NCBI GenBank assembly: GCA_041397625.1
Contig: JAWKWH010000001.1
Span: 1,286,979 to 1,350,978 of the forward strand
Direction: 5' to 3'
Length of the DNA: 64,000 nt
Origin: JAWKWH01 sp041397625
Lineage (GTDB): Bacteria; Pseudomonadota; Alphaproteobacteria; Rhizobiales; Rhizobiaceae
The notes below the pieces were generated by a model, which was given only the letters and a program-made list of their open reading frames with translations, was not told the DNA's origin and made no database searches. Shown piece by piece: positions 35,732-44,457 of this stretch (positions are counted from its first letter, which is position 1; each line of letters starts with the position of its first letter). The position numbers were made by a program, and so were the translations under genes.

Positions 35732-36152
35732 CATTTCTCTCCGAAGTTCAATAATATTGACGTTAAACTCGGCGCGTATGGCGCCTGGCTGTGAAGAGAA
35801 CGGATTCATTCCGGATTGCGAGAGCCGTTGCCGACAGAGCGATCTTTGTCGCTTGAATCCTCCCCTTGCATCCTGAGCCTAACAGATCAGCGGGAGAACT
35901 GCTAGTTTTGTATGCAAAAAAGTTTTAAAAAAATGCACCAATAAGCCAATTGCATAATTTGATAGACGTTTACCTGGATGTCGTTTTGCGGGAGTGCCGG
36001 CGGGCGGGAGGTAAAGCGACAGAGACACATGAGATTTGTTGCGGTGGAAAGGCCGTGTGCAGCCGCTTGCACCCGGGACGACTGATGAGGGATCTGGGCA
36101 CCGAAAACGTCTTTTGCGGCGCTCGCAGCGCGCGTCCCCCTGCCTTGACAAC
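35732..36152. other. Promoter region and right edge of the accessory block
   Basis: 421 bases. The half next to the binding-protein gene is AT-rich and contains TTTTGTATGCAAAA (35906-35919), a near-perfect copy of the operator-like palindrome, and a weaker TTGCATAATT (35950-35959). The other half (about 36000-36150) returns to high GC and shows nothing recognisable. Base composition changes abruptly here, marking the likely right boundary of the block. Confidence 0.5.
35907..35918. promoter_or_regulatory. Putative GntR operator before the NMT1-type importer
   Basis: TTTGTATGCAAA, differing from the perfect palindrome at 31345 by one central base. It lies about 176 bases upstream of the binding-protein start, so it would act on an upstream promoter in this region. 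Confidence 0.5.
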
Positions 36153-36665
36153 TCAGGCGAATTCCCGGCCCTCCGCCGTGCGCTGGAAATAGATCAGGTC
36201 GAGCGGCGGCGGCGCCTCGCCGAGCACCGACAGGATCATGTGTGCCTGGCCGCGGTGGTGGGTCTGATGGTTGAAGAAATGCGCCAGCGCCGGCGCCAGG
36301 CGCTGGCTCACCGTCTTCATGTCGGTGACGGTGACATAGGTGAAACGGCCGGCCAGTTCGAGGTCGCTGATACTGTCGATCCATTCGATGATGCGCGCGT
36401 CCAGGCCCTCGCGCGCGTCGCGCAATTCGTCGAACTCGTCATAGAGGATCGCGTCGAGCGCGTCCGGAAGCTCGCCGCTGCCGGTGAACCGGTGCATCCA
36501 GATCAGATCGCCAACCATGATGTGGTTCAGCGTCCCTTCCATGGAGGCGAAGAAGGCGCCGGTGTCCTGCCGGAATTCCTCGTCGGTCAGCGCGCTCGCG
36601 GCTTCATAGAGGGCGCCGTTGGCCCAGCGATTATAGGCCGCCATCATTGCGAAATGCTTCTTCAC
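36153..36665 (-). CDS. DinB-family protein
   Basis: 170-residue four-helix-bundle protein of the DinB/YfiT metal-dependent superfamily. The three metal histidines are visible at H48 (TLNHIM), H133 and H137 (FFNHQTHHRG). The GTG at 36665 is chosen because it gives the family start KKHFAMMAAYNRWAN. Members can be thiol-dependent transferases; the actual substrate is unknown. Diverges from the GST gene. Confidence 0.85.
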   Translation of the reverse strand: MKKHFAMMAAYNRWANGALYEAASALTDEEFRQDTGAFFASMEGTLNHIMVGDLIWMHRFTGSGELPDALDAILYDEFDELRDAREGLDARIIEWIDSISDLELAGRFTYVTVTDMKTVSQRLAPALAHFFNHQTHHRGQAHMILSVLGEAPPPLDLIYFQRTAEGREFA

Positions 36666-36733
36666 CGCCGCTTTCCCGGAATGGTCGATCCTGTTAGTGA
36701 CGCATCTTAACACCGCGGACAGGAACCTAGCCA

Positions 36734-37426
36734 GTGACCATAAAACTGTATGAACTCGTCGGAAGCGATGCGTCGCGCCCCTTCAGCCCGCATTGCTGGA
36801 AGGTTCGCATGGCGCTGGCACACAAGGGTCTCGACTGGCGGGGCGTCCCCGTCGGGTTCACCGAGGTGCCGAAGATCGAGAACGGCGCGTCGAAAATCGT
36901 GCCGCTGATCCGTGACGGCGACCGCTTGGTCGCAGATAGTTTCGACATCGCCGCCTATCTCGACGCCGCCTATCCCGACAGGCCTTCGCTTTTCGGCGGC
37001 GCCGGCGGTCTCGCCATGGCCCGGATGATCGAGCGCTGGTCGCAACTAACCGTCCAGCCGTTTCTCGGCGGCGCCATCCTGATGGATATCTTCGCCATTG
37101 CCCGTGACGAGGACAAGACCTATTTCCGCGACAGCCGCGAGGCGCGCTACGGCCGCAGGCTTGAGGAGGTTCCTGCCGGACGCGACGATCGCCGCGACGC
37201 ATTCCTCAAGTCTCTGGAGCCGTTGCGCGACATGTTGAAATATCAGCCTTTCATTGGCGGAGAGACGCCGCTCTTCCCCGATTACATCGTCTTCGGCGCG
37301 TTCCAGTTCGCCCGCATCGTGTCGCCCTACGCCGTCCTTCCGGCAGACGATCCGGTCGCCGCCTGGTTTGCCCGCTGCCTCGCCCTCCATGGCGGCGAGG
37401 GCGCCAGCGTCCCGGCCGCGACCTGA
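36734..37426 (+). CDS. Glutathione S-transferase family protein
   Basis: 230 residues with a thioredoxin-like N-terminal domain (IKLYELVGSDASRPFSPHCWKVRMAL, Ser/Cys at the active-site loop) and DSFDIAAYLDAAYPDRPSLF at the glutathione-binding helix, then a helical domain. The start is GTG. This type resembles beta-etherase-like GSTs, but the function is unknown. Precedes ndk by 86 bases. Confidence 0.82.
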   Translation: MTIKLYELVGSDASRPFSPHCWKVRMALAHKGLDWRGVPVGFTEVPKIENGASKIVPLIRDGDRLVADSFDIAAYLDAAYPDRPSLFGGAGGLAMARMIERWSQLTVQPFLGGAILMDIFAIARDEDKTYFRDSREARYGRRLEEVPAGRDDRRDAFLKSLEPLRDMLKYQPFIGGETPLFPDYIVFGAFQFARIVSPYAVLPADDPVAAWFARCLALHGGEGASVPAAT

Positions 37427-37512
37427 TTTTCCCGCACGGCTTCACATCCTACGCCTGCCCGGCTATAGAGCCGCCGAATTTACCGCTTTGCCCGAATTAC
37501 AAAGGAAGTCCC

Positions 37513-37935
37513 ATGGCGATCGAACGCACCTTCTCGATGATCAAACCAGACGCGACCAGGCGCAACCTCACCGGCGCCATCACCGGGATGCTGGAGGAAG
37601 CGGGTCTGCGCGTCGTCGCCTCCCGCCGCGTATGGATGAGCCGGCGCGAGGCCGAGGGCTTCTATGCCGTCCACAAGGAGCGTCCGTTCTTCGACGAATT
37701 GTGCGAGTTCATGTCGTCGGGACCGACCGTCGTCCAGGTGCTGGAAGGCGACAACGCGATCGCCAAGAACCGCGAAGTGATGGGCGCGACCAATCCGGCC
37801 GATGCCGCCGAGGGCACCATCCGCAAGACCTTCGCCCAGTCGATCGGCGAGAACTCGGTGCACGGTTCCGATGCGCCGGAGACGGCGGCCCAGGAAATCC
37901 GCTACTGGTTTTCAGATACCGAAATCGTCGGTTGA
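37513..37935 (+). CDS. ndk: Nucleoside diphosphate kinase
   Basis: Transfers the gamma-phosphate of ATP to NDPs through a phospho-histidine. 140 residues, the normal size; the catalytic His is H117 in NSVHGSD, and KPD at 11-13 and the RPFF element are present. The ribosome-binding site AAAGGAAG lies upstream of the ATG. A standard stand-alone gene. Confidence 0.97.
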   Translation: MAIERTFSMIKPDATRRNLTGAITGMLEEAGLRVVASRRVWMSRREAEGFYAVHKERPFFDELCEFMSSGPTVVQVLEGDNAIAKNREVMGATNPADAAEGTIRKTFAQSIGENSVHGSDAPETAAQEIRYWFSDTEIVG

Positions 37936-37961
37936 CCGTTGCGGACGCGGCAGGGCCGGGA

Positions 37962-40217
37962 TCAGCCGGCCGTGCCGGCCGCCGGAGGCGCGTCGTTTTC
38001 TGTGGAGATTGACGTGGCGTAGCTGACGAACGCCATGCCGTCCATGGCGTCGGCGTAGTGGCGACCCTGGAACACCTGGCAGCCCAGTCCGCGCAGGATC
38101 GCTTCCTGGTTTTCGTTTTCCACATGTTCGGCTACGGCGGTGATGCCGAGCGTCTCGGCCATGGCGAGAATGGTCTTCACCAGCGCCGCATTGTCCTTGT
38201 TGCCTTCGATGCCTGAAACGAAGGCACCTTCGATCTTCACCTCGTCGAAGCGCAACTGCTTCAGGTAGGTGATCGAGGAGTAGCCCGAACCGAAATCGTC
38301 GAGCGAGAAGCGGATACCCAGCGCCTTCAGCGCCTCGATGCGCGCTTCCAGGTTGGCCTTGGCATTGCGCTGAACCTGCTCGCGAACCTCGATGGTCAAC
38401 CGGCCGGGACAGATGCGGTGCTGCGCGATCAGCGTCTGCAGGCGGGTGACGGTCCTGACATCGACCAGCGATGTCGATCCGGCATTGACCGCCAGGCGCA
38501 CCGTTTCGAGCCCGGGCGTCCGGTTCCAGATCGACAATGTCTCGACGGCGAACTCCATGGCGACGAGGTCCAGGTCGGTGGCAAGACCGGCCTTGCCGGC
38601 GATACGGACCAGGCGTGCCGCCTTGATCAGGCCGTGTTTGGGATGCTCCCAGCGCAAATAGCCCTCCGCGCCGACGAGCCGGCGGCGGCTGTCGATCTGC
38701 GGCTGGAAATGCAGCACCAACTCGCGCTGGTTGATCGCCGAGGCCAGTTCGTCGACCAGCGCGGCGTCCTCGTCGCTGCTGCTGTCGGCGGTCTCTGTAT
38801 CGGCAAAGGTGGTGCCGATCGTGTCGCGGCCGGCCATCTTGGCCTCGTACATGGCCTGGTCCGCCCGCCGGATGACGTCCTCGACATTGCTGGTCGAGCC
38901 GTCGAAGATGACCACGCCAATGCTGGCGGTCGACGTGTAGGTCATCCGGTTCAGCCGATAGGGTTGCCGCAGGCAGGCCATCACCTTTTCCGCCACGGCG
39001 AGCGTGTTCTGGCGGGCGGCGCGGTCCTCGCGGCCGACGGACTGCAGCAGGATGAGGAACTCGTCGCCGCCGATCCGGGCCACCGTGTCGCCGTCCCTGA
39101 CCGTCTGGCGCAGGCGGTCGGCGACCTGGACCAGATAATTGTCGCCGGTCTCGTGGCCGTGCGTGTCGTTCAGTTCCTTGAAATTATCGAGATCGATGAA
39201 CAGCGCCGCGGCGAACTGCAGCCGCTGCTTGCACAGCGAGGCGACCTGTTCCATCCGCTCCGCCAGGACCCGCCGGTTGGGCAAGCCGGTGAGGGGATCG
39301 ACATAGGCCATCTCCTCGATCTCCAGTTCCTGGATCTTGCGCACCGTGATGTCGGAGACGTAGCCGTGCCAGATGGTCGTCCGATCGGACTTTTCGGGTT
39401 GCGCCACGATGTGGAGCCAGCGTTCCGAGCTGTCATCGTCGGTCACCCGGAATTCCATGTTCCAGGGACGCAGCCGAAGGCCGGAATCGCGCAGCGATCG
39501 CGCATAGGCCTCGCGATCGTCGGCATGGATGCGATGATAGTAGGTCCGCGGGTCGGAGAAATCCGCCGTCTCGGCGATGCCGACGGTGCGAAAGAACCCG
39601 CTCGACACATAGGGTACGGAAAACCGGCCGTCCGGATCGCGGACAAGCTGGAACAGGCCGCCGGGAACCATGTCGGTCAGCTTGCGGAAACGCTCCTCGA
39701 CCTCGCGCCGGCGTACCGAATCGGTGATCTCGCGCACCGAACCCTCGTAATGCAGCGGTTCGCCGGTTTTCGGATCGGCGACTATACGGGCGCTTTCCGA
39801 TATCCAGATCCGCTCGCGCGTCTTGTGCCGGTAGATTTCCGAGACGAAGTTCTCGATCCGGCCGTCGCGTTCAAGCAGATCCGTGAATTCGGCTCGGCGG
39901 CCGGGCTCGACGTACCATTCCTCGCCGATGTCGCCGACCGCGGCGATCTGTTCGGCTTCCGTCTCGTAACCGTTCAGTCTCACCAGCGCCCGGTTGGCGC
40001 TGAGCTGCAGGCCGTCGGGCGATGAGCGGTAAACACCTTCGGTGAGATTATCGATCAGTTCGGCGTTTTCGGCAGCCGCGTGCTGGGAGGCCTTGTAGAG
40101 CTGGCGATATTTGAACAGGCCGTAGCCGAGAGCCAGCGCGACGGCCACGCGCAGCGCGACTATCCACGGATGCGCCTGCGCGAATTCCACCAGATCGACC
40201 AGAAACGGAGCGGACAA
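37962..40217 (-). CDS. PAS-GGDEF-EAL cyclic-di-GMP signalling protein
   Basis: 751 residues: one N-terminal membrane anchor (about 18-36), two PAS/PAC sensor domains (about 55-170 and 175-300), GGDEF (305-470) and EAL (490-735). GGDEF is intact at 383-387, with the RxxD inhibitory site at 374-377 (RDGD). EAL is written EGY at 518-520, but the catalytic set E518, N578, E610, D640, D641, K661, E700 and Q717 is present, so phosphodiesterase activity is likely. It could be bifunctional. The signal sensed is unknown. Confidence 0.92.
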   Translation of the reverse strand: MSAPFLVDLVEFAQAHPWIVALRVAVALALGYGLFKYRQLYKASQHAAAENAELIDNLTEGVYRSSPDGLQLSANRALVRLNGYETEAEQIAAVGDIGEEWYVEPGRRAEFTDLLERDGRIENFVSEIYRHKTRERIWISESARIVADPKTGEPLHYEGSVREITDSVRRREVEERFRKLTDMVPGGLFQLVRDPDGRFSVPYVSSGFFRTVGIAETADFSDPRTYYHRIHADDREAYARSLRDSGLRLRPWNMEFRVTDDDSSERWLHIVAQPEKSDRTTIWHGYVSDITVRKIQELEIEEMAYVDPLTGLPNRRVLAERMEQVASLCKQRLQFAAALFIDLDNFKELNDTHGHETGDNYLVQVADRLRQTVRDGDTVARIGGDEFLILLQSVGREDRAARQNTLAVAEKVMACLRQPYRLNRMTYTSTASIGVVIFDGSTSNVEDVIRRADQAMYEAKMAGRDTIGTTFADTETADSSSDEDAALVDELASAINQRELVLHFQPQIDSRRRLVGAEGYLRWEHPKHGLIKAARLVRIAGKAGLATDLDLVAMEFAVETLSIWNRTPGLETVRLAVNAGSTSLVDVRTVTRLQTLIAQHRICPGRLTIEVREQVQRNAKANLEARIEALKALGIRFSLDDFGSGYSSITYLKQLRFDEVKIEGAFVSGIEGNKDNAALVKTILAMAETLGITAVAEHVENENQEAILRGLGCQVFQGRHYADAMDGMAFVSYATSISTENDAPPAAGTAG

Positions 40218-40322
40218 AGCCTGTAATCCCTGCTTTTGCGGGGAAATCTACACGCAGACTGTTATAAGGAGGTTTTAGCGAAGGCGGATGTTGGCGATTA
40301 GGGTTAAGCGGAAGTGAACGCG

Positions 40323-40799
40323 TCAGCCCTCGTCGTCCCACCGCCTCGCGCTCTTCTCATCGGCGGTCCTGGCGGCGACCCAGCCGCCCTTTGTGCCGTC
40401 GCGGCGGTGCTCCTTCTTCCAGAACGGCGCCCGCGTCTTCAAAAAATCCATCATGTAGGAGGCGGCGTCGAAAGCGGCGTCGCGGTGCGACGAGGCTGCG
40501 ACCACGAGAACGATATTGTCGCCGACGGCGATACGGCCGAAGCGATGGATGACCGAAAGTCCCGTGAGCGGCCAGCGCGACAGCGCCTCGTCGGCCACTT
40601 TCGCCATCTCGCGCTCGGCCATCCCCGGGTAGTGCTCCAATTCGAGCGCCGCAAGCGTGCCGCCCTCGTCGCGGCAAAGGCCGGCAAAGGTGACGACGGC
40701 GCCGACATCGCCGCGCCCTTGCGTCAGTGCGGACACCTCGGCTGCCAGGTCGAAATCCGCCTCCTGTACCCGCACCGTCGGTCGGACATGACGGCTCAT
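40323..40799 (-). CDS. moaE: Molybdopterin synthase catalytic subunit
   Basis: 158 residues. Converts cyclic pyranopterin phosphate to molybdopterin using sulfur from MoaD. The MoaE signature is visible in the Arg/His-rich region VAASSHRDAAFDAASYMMDFLK with the Lys-rich catalytic stretch TRAPFWKKE. It follows moaD by five bases in a moaD-moaE pair, which supplies cofactor for the molybdoenzyme at 48452-50557. Confidence 0.95.
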   Translation of the reverse strand: MSRHVRPTVRVQEADFDLAAEVSALTQGRGDVGAVVTFAGLCRDEGGTLAALELEHYPGMAEREMAKVADEALSRWPLTGLSVIHRFGRIAVGDNIVLVVAASSHRDAAFDAASYMMDFLKTRAPFWKKEHRRDGTKGGWVAARTADEKSARRWDDEG

Positions 40800-40804
40800 G
40801 GCTC

Positions 40805-41056
40805 TCAGCCCCCCGTCATCGGCGGAAAAAGCGCGATCTCGTAGGGCGTGCCGATCTTCTCGGAATGGTGCACATGCTCCATGTCGAGCGCTACCCGGAT
40901 GACGTCCTGATGCTCCAGCGCGGCGGCATATTCCTCGCCGCGGGTTTTCAGCCAGGTCAGAAGCTCGCCCACGGTGGTCACTTCGGCGGGGATGTCCAGT
41001 TCCTCGCCTTCCTTGCCGATGCGCTCGCGCACCCAGGAAAAATAGACCAGCCTCAT
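40805..41056 (-). CDS. moaD: Molybdopterin synthase sulfur-carrier subunit
   Basis: 83-residue ubiquitin-like protein ending in the required Gly-Gly (FPPMTGG), which is thiocarboxylated before sulfur transfer to the cofactor precursor. Lies between pgsA and moaE on the same strand, ten bases from the pgsA stop. Confidence 0.94.
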   Translation of the reverse strand: MRLVYFSWVRERIGKEGEELDIPAEVTTVGELLTWLKTRGEEYAAALEHQDVIRVALDMEHVHHSEKIGTPYEIALFPPMTGG

Positions 41057-41066
41057 CGTCGTGCCG

Positions 41067-41657
41067 TCACTCCCTGATGACGTGTTTCAGCCCGGCGCGG
41101 AAATAGTCCCAGCCCGTGTAGAGCGTCACCACCGCCGAGACCCACAGCAAGACGATACCGGTTTGCGTGGTGTAGGGGAACACCTTGTCGCCCGCCGGGC
41201 CGGCCAGGAGGAAGCCGATGGCGAAAAGCTGGATCGCCGTCTTCCATTTGGCCAGCGTCGTCACCGGCACCGACACTTTCAGGTCGGCGAGATACTCGCG
41301 CAGGCCCGAAACCAGGATTTCGCGGCACAGGATGATGATCGCCGCCCACAGCGACCAGCCGGCAATCGTCCGGTCGGTATCGGCCGCCAGCAGCAGCAGG
41401 CAGGTCGACACCAGAAGCTTGTCGGCGATCGGATCGAGCATACGGCCGATATTGGAGGTCTGCTTCCAAATGCGCGCCAGATAACCGTCGAGAAAATCGG
41501 TGATGCTGGCGAGGGCGAAGATCGCCAGCGCGCTCCATCGCGCGAAGTCGCTTGATTGCAGCCTGCCTTCCAGAAAGAAGCACAGTACAACCAGAGGGAC
41601 GGCGACAATGCGTCCGTATGTCAGGAGGTTTGGCAGGTTGAAGGTATGTTTTGGCAT
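41067..41657 (-). CDS. pgsA: CDP-diacylglycerol-glycerol-3-phosphate 3-phosphatidyltransferase
   Basis: 196-residue integral membrane enzyme making phosphatidylglycerophosphate. The CDP-alcohol phosphatidyltransferase motif is visible as DFLDGYLAR followed by GRMLDPIADKLL, with the conserved Asp residues. The start ATG 41657 (MPKHTFNLPNLLTYGR) matches the family; a longer frame was rejected. Order uvrC-pgsA-moaD-moaE is typical of rhizobia. Confidence 0.94.
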   Translation of the reverse strand: MPKHTFNLPNLLTYGRIVAVPLVVLCFFLEGRLQSSDFARWSALAIFALASITDFLDGYLARIWKQTSNIGRMLDPIADKLLVSTCLLLLAADTDRTIAGWSLWAAIIILCREILVSGLREYLADLKVSVPVTTLAKWKTAIQLFAIGFLLAGPAGDKVFPYTTQTGIVLLWVSAVVTLYTGWDYFRAGLKHVIRE

Positions 41658-41756
41658 GCTGAATCGCTCTTCGTGCGATAGAAACCAGACTTTTGAACGG
41701 CAGGTCAACAAACCCATGCGTTACCGGATGGCGGATTTGCGTCAATTGGCATGTTT

Positions 41757-43694
41757 TCAACCGTCGTCATGGAAATGATCGTGGATCTGGCGCGCCATCT
41801 GCTCTGAAATGCCCTCGACGGCGACAAGGTCCTCGACCGCCGCGCGGCTAACCGCTTTGGCGGTGCCGAAGTGATGCAGCAGTGCCCGCTTGCGGCCGGG
41901 GCCGATACCGCCGATCTCGTCGAGCGGGTTCCTGACCATCTCCTTCTTGCGCCGCGCCCTGTGGGTGCCGATGGCGAAACGATGGGCTTCGTCGCGCAGC
42001 CGCTGGACGAAATAGAGCACCGGATCGCGCGGCGGCAGGGTGAACGGCTTGCGTCCAGCTATGAAGAAGCGTTCGCGCCCGGCCTCGCGGTCCATGCCCT
42101 TGGCGACGCCGATCACCGTGACCGTGTCGGCGATGCCGAGTTCGTCGAGAATGGTCACGACCGCCGACATCTGGCCGGCGCCGCCGTCGATCAGCACAAG
42201 GTCGGGCCAGGCCGGCATCGTCTCATCCGCATTTCCCGGCGCGTCCACCGCCGCGGTGCCGTCGTCGGGCAGGCCGTGTTCCTTCATCAGCCGCGAGAAG
42301 CGGCGCGAGATGACTTCGCGCATCATGCCGAAATCGTCGCCCGGCGTGATGTCCTTCGAGCGGATGTTGAACTTGCGGTACTGGTTCTTGGCGAATCCCT
42401 CGCCGCCGGCGACGATCATGGCGCCGACGGCATTGGTGCCCATGATGTGGGAGTTGTCGTAGACCTCGACGCGTCGGGGCGGGTGGTCCAGCCCGAAGGT
42501 CTCGGCGACGCCGGCCAGGAGCTTCGCCTGCGTCGAGGTTTCCGCCAACCGCCGGCCGAGCGCCTCGCGCGCATTCTGCAGCGCGTGGCCGATCAGGTCC
42601 TTCTTCTCGCCGCGCTGCGGCACCGCCACGTCCACGCGCCGGTTGGCGCGCGTGCTCAGCGCGTCGCAAAGAAGCGTCCGCTCGGCGATTTCGTGGCTGA
42701 GCAGGATCAGCCGCGGGCACGGTTTGTCGTCATAGAACTGCGCCAGGAAGGCGCCCAGCACCTCGCCGGCGTCGAGCGAGGCGTCGGCGCGCGGAAAGTA
42801 GGAGCGGTTGCCCCAGTTCTGCCCGGTGCGAAAGAAGAACACCTCGATAGCCGTCTGCCCGCCTTCCTGGTGTACGGCGAAGACATCGGCTTCCTCCACC
42901 GATTGCGGGTTGATGCCCTGATGGCTCTGTACGTGCGACAGTGCCGCCAGCCGGTCGCGATAGACGGCGGCGCGCTCGAAATCGAGATCGTCGGAAGCCT
43001 GCTGCATGGCCTTCGACAGCACGGTCTTGACCTTGGCCGACTTGCCGGAAAGGAAGTCGCGCGCCTCGGCGACCAGTTCGCCGTAGTCCGCCTCGCCGAT
43101 CTCGCCCGTGCACGGACCGGCGCAGCGCTTGATCTGGTAGAGCAGGCAGGGCCGGGTGCGGCTGTCGAAGACGGAATCGCTGCAGGTCCTCAGCAGGAAG
43201 GCGCGCTGCAGCGAATTGATGGTGCGCCCGACCGCGCCGGCCGAAGCGAAGGGACCGAAATAGGCGCCTTTGTAGGAGCGCGCGCCGCGATGCTTGAAGA
43301 TGCCGGGCGCCGGATGCTCGCTGGTCAGCAGGATGTAGGGAAATGACTTGTCGTCGCGCAGAAGCACGTTGAAACGCGGCCTGAGCCGCTTGATCAGATT
43401 GGCCTCGAGCAGCAGCGCCTCGGTCTCCGTGCGCGTGACGATGAACTCCATCGACGCCGTCTCGCGGATCATCCGGACGATGCGGCCGGAATGGCCGCGC
43501 CCCTGCGCATAGTTGGTGACGCGCTTCTTCAGGCTGCGCGCCTTGCCGACATAGAGCACGTCGCCGGCGGCGTTCAGCATGCGGTAGACGCCGGGCCGGT
43601 TGGGCAGGCGTTTGACGAAGTCGGAAATCGCCTCGGCGCCGGTCTTGCCCTCCGCCGCCCTGCCGCCGCCGTCCCACTCGATCGCCGTGCTCAT
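41757..43694 (-). CDS. uvrC: Excinuclease ABC subunit C
   Basis: 645 residues. Dual-incision nuclease of nucleotide excision repair. GIY-YIG domain near the N-terminus (RPGVYRMLNAAGDVLYVGKAR), UVR motif (KAMQQASDDLDFERAAVYRDRL), RNase-H-like C-terminal nuclease (VYDNSHIMGTNAVGAMIVAG, LVLIDGGAGQMSAV) and a final helix-hairpin-helix (GIGPGRKRALLHHFG). Its start overlaps the end of the SDR gene by four bases. Confidence 0.97.
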   Translation of the reverse strand: MSTAIEWDGGGRAAEGKTGAEAISDFVKRLPNRPGVYRMLNAAGDVLYVGKARSLKKRVTNYAQGRGHSGRIVRMIRETASMEFIVTRTETEALLLEANLIKRLRPRFNVLLRDDKSFPYILLTSEHPAPGIFKHRGARSYKGAYFGPFASAGAVGRTINSLQRAFLLRTCSDSVFDSRTRPCLLYQIKRCAGPCTGEIGEADYGELVAEARDFLSGKSAKVKTVLSKAMQQASDDLDFERAAVYRDRLAALSHVQSHQGINPQSVEEADVFAVHQEGGQTAIEVFFFRTGQNWGNRSYFPRADASLDAGEVLGAFLAQFYDDKPCPRLILLSHEIAERTLLCDALSTRANRRVDVAVPQRGEKKDLIGHALQNAREALGRRLAETSTQAKLLAGVAETFGLDHPPRRVEVYDNSHIMGTNAVGAMIVAGGEGFAKNQYRKFNIRSKDITPGDDFGMMREVISRRFSRLMKEHGLPDDGTAAVDAPGNADETMPAWPDLVLIDGGAGQMSAVVTILDELGIADTVTVIGVAKGMDREAGRERFFIAGRKPFTLPPRDPVLYFVQRLRDEAHRFAIGTHRARRKKEMVRNPLDEIGGIGPGRKRALLHHFGTAKAVSRAAVEDLVAVEGISEQMARQIHDHFHDDG

Positions 43695-44455
43695 TCGCGC
43701 GCACCCGTGACATCGGGCGTCTGCCAGGCCAGATGCTGGCCGCCGTCAAGCGCGATCATCTGGCCGGTCACCGAGGGCGTTTCCCACAGCCACTGGATCG
43801 TCGCGCCGAACTCGTCGAGTGCCGGCCCGCGGCCAAGCGGCACCGCCTCGGCCTGGCGCTTGAAATCCTCCGCGCTCTGGCGCTCGTTCGGCAGCGCCGG
43901 GCCGGGCCCGATCGCGTTGACGCGGATGCGCGGCGCCAGCGCCTGCGCCATGGTCCGCGTTGCCGTCCAAAGGGCCGATTTCGACAGCGTGTAGGAAAAG
44001 AAGCGCGGCGTCAGGCGCCAGACGCGCTGGTCGATCATGTTGACCACCAGGCCGGTCTCGTTCTCCGGCAGCGCCTCCGCCATGCCTGCGGTGAGCGCAA
44101 CAGGCGCCTCGACATGGACGGCGAAATGTCCGTCCCATATCTCGGCATCGATGGTGGCGAGGCTGTCGTTGACGAAAAGCGAGGCATTGTTGACCAGAAG
44201 GCTCACCGGCCCGAGCGCGCCTGTCGCCTCGTCGATCAATGTCCGGGCCTCGGTGCGGTCGCGCAGATCGGCCGCCAGGGCGACGGCCGTGCCGCCGGCG
44301 TTCCCGATCTCGTCGACAAGCGCCTCGGCAACCGCGTGCGAGCCGTGATGGTGGACGGCCACGGCGAAACCGTGGCGCGCGAGGTCGCGCGCGATCGCCG
44401 CGCCGATACGTCGGGCGCCGCCGGTCACCAGGGCTGTCTTGCGCGGTTGGGCCAT
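43691..44455 (-). CDS. SDR oxidoreductase, pteridine-reductase/FolM-like
   Basis: 254 residues. The cofactor motif TGGARRIG carries the Arg of the PTR1/FolM type (TGxxxRxG) rather than plain TGxxxGIG, followed by NNASLF, a Ser-less VVNMIDQRVWRL segment, and YTLSK with the Tyr/Lys pair. This points to dihydromonapterin/dihydrofolate-like reductase activity, though the call is by motif only. It is coupled to uvrC by an ATGA overlap. Confidence 0.78.
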   Translation of the reverse strand: MAQPRKTALVTGGARRIGAAIARDLARHGFAVAVHHHGSHAVAEALVDEIGNAGGTAVALAADLRDRTEARTLIDEATGALGPVSLLVNNASLFVNDSLATIDAEIWDGHFAVHVEAPVALTAGMAEALPENETGLVVNMIDQRVWRLTPRFFSYTLSKSALWTATRTMAQALAPRIRVNAIGPGPALPNERQSAEDFKRQAEAVPLGRGPALDEFGATIQWLWETPSVTGQMIALDGGQHLAWQTPDVTGARE

Positions 44456-44457
44456 CG

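Noticed and set aside
41871..43346. 491-codon frame antisense to uvrC
   Set aside because: Shadow frame; uvrC domains are complete on the other strand.
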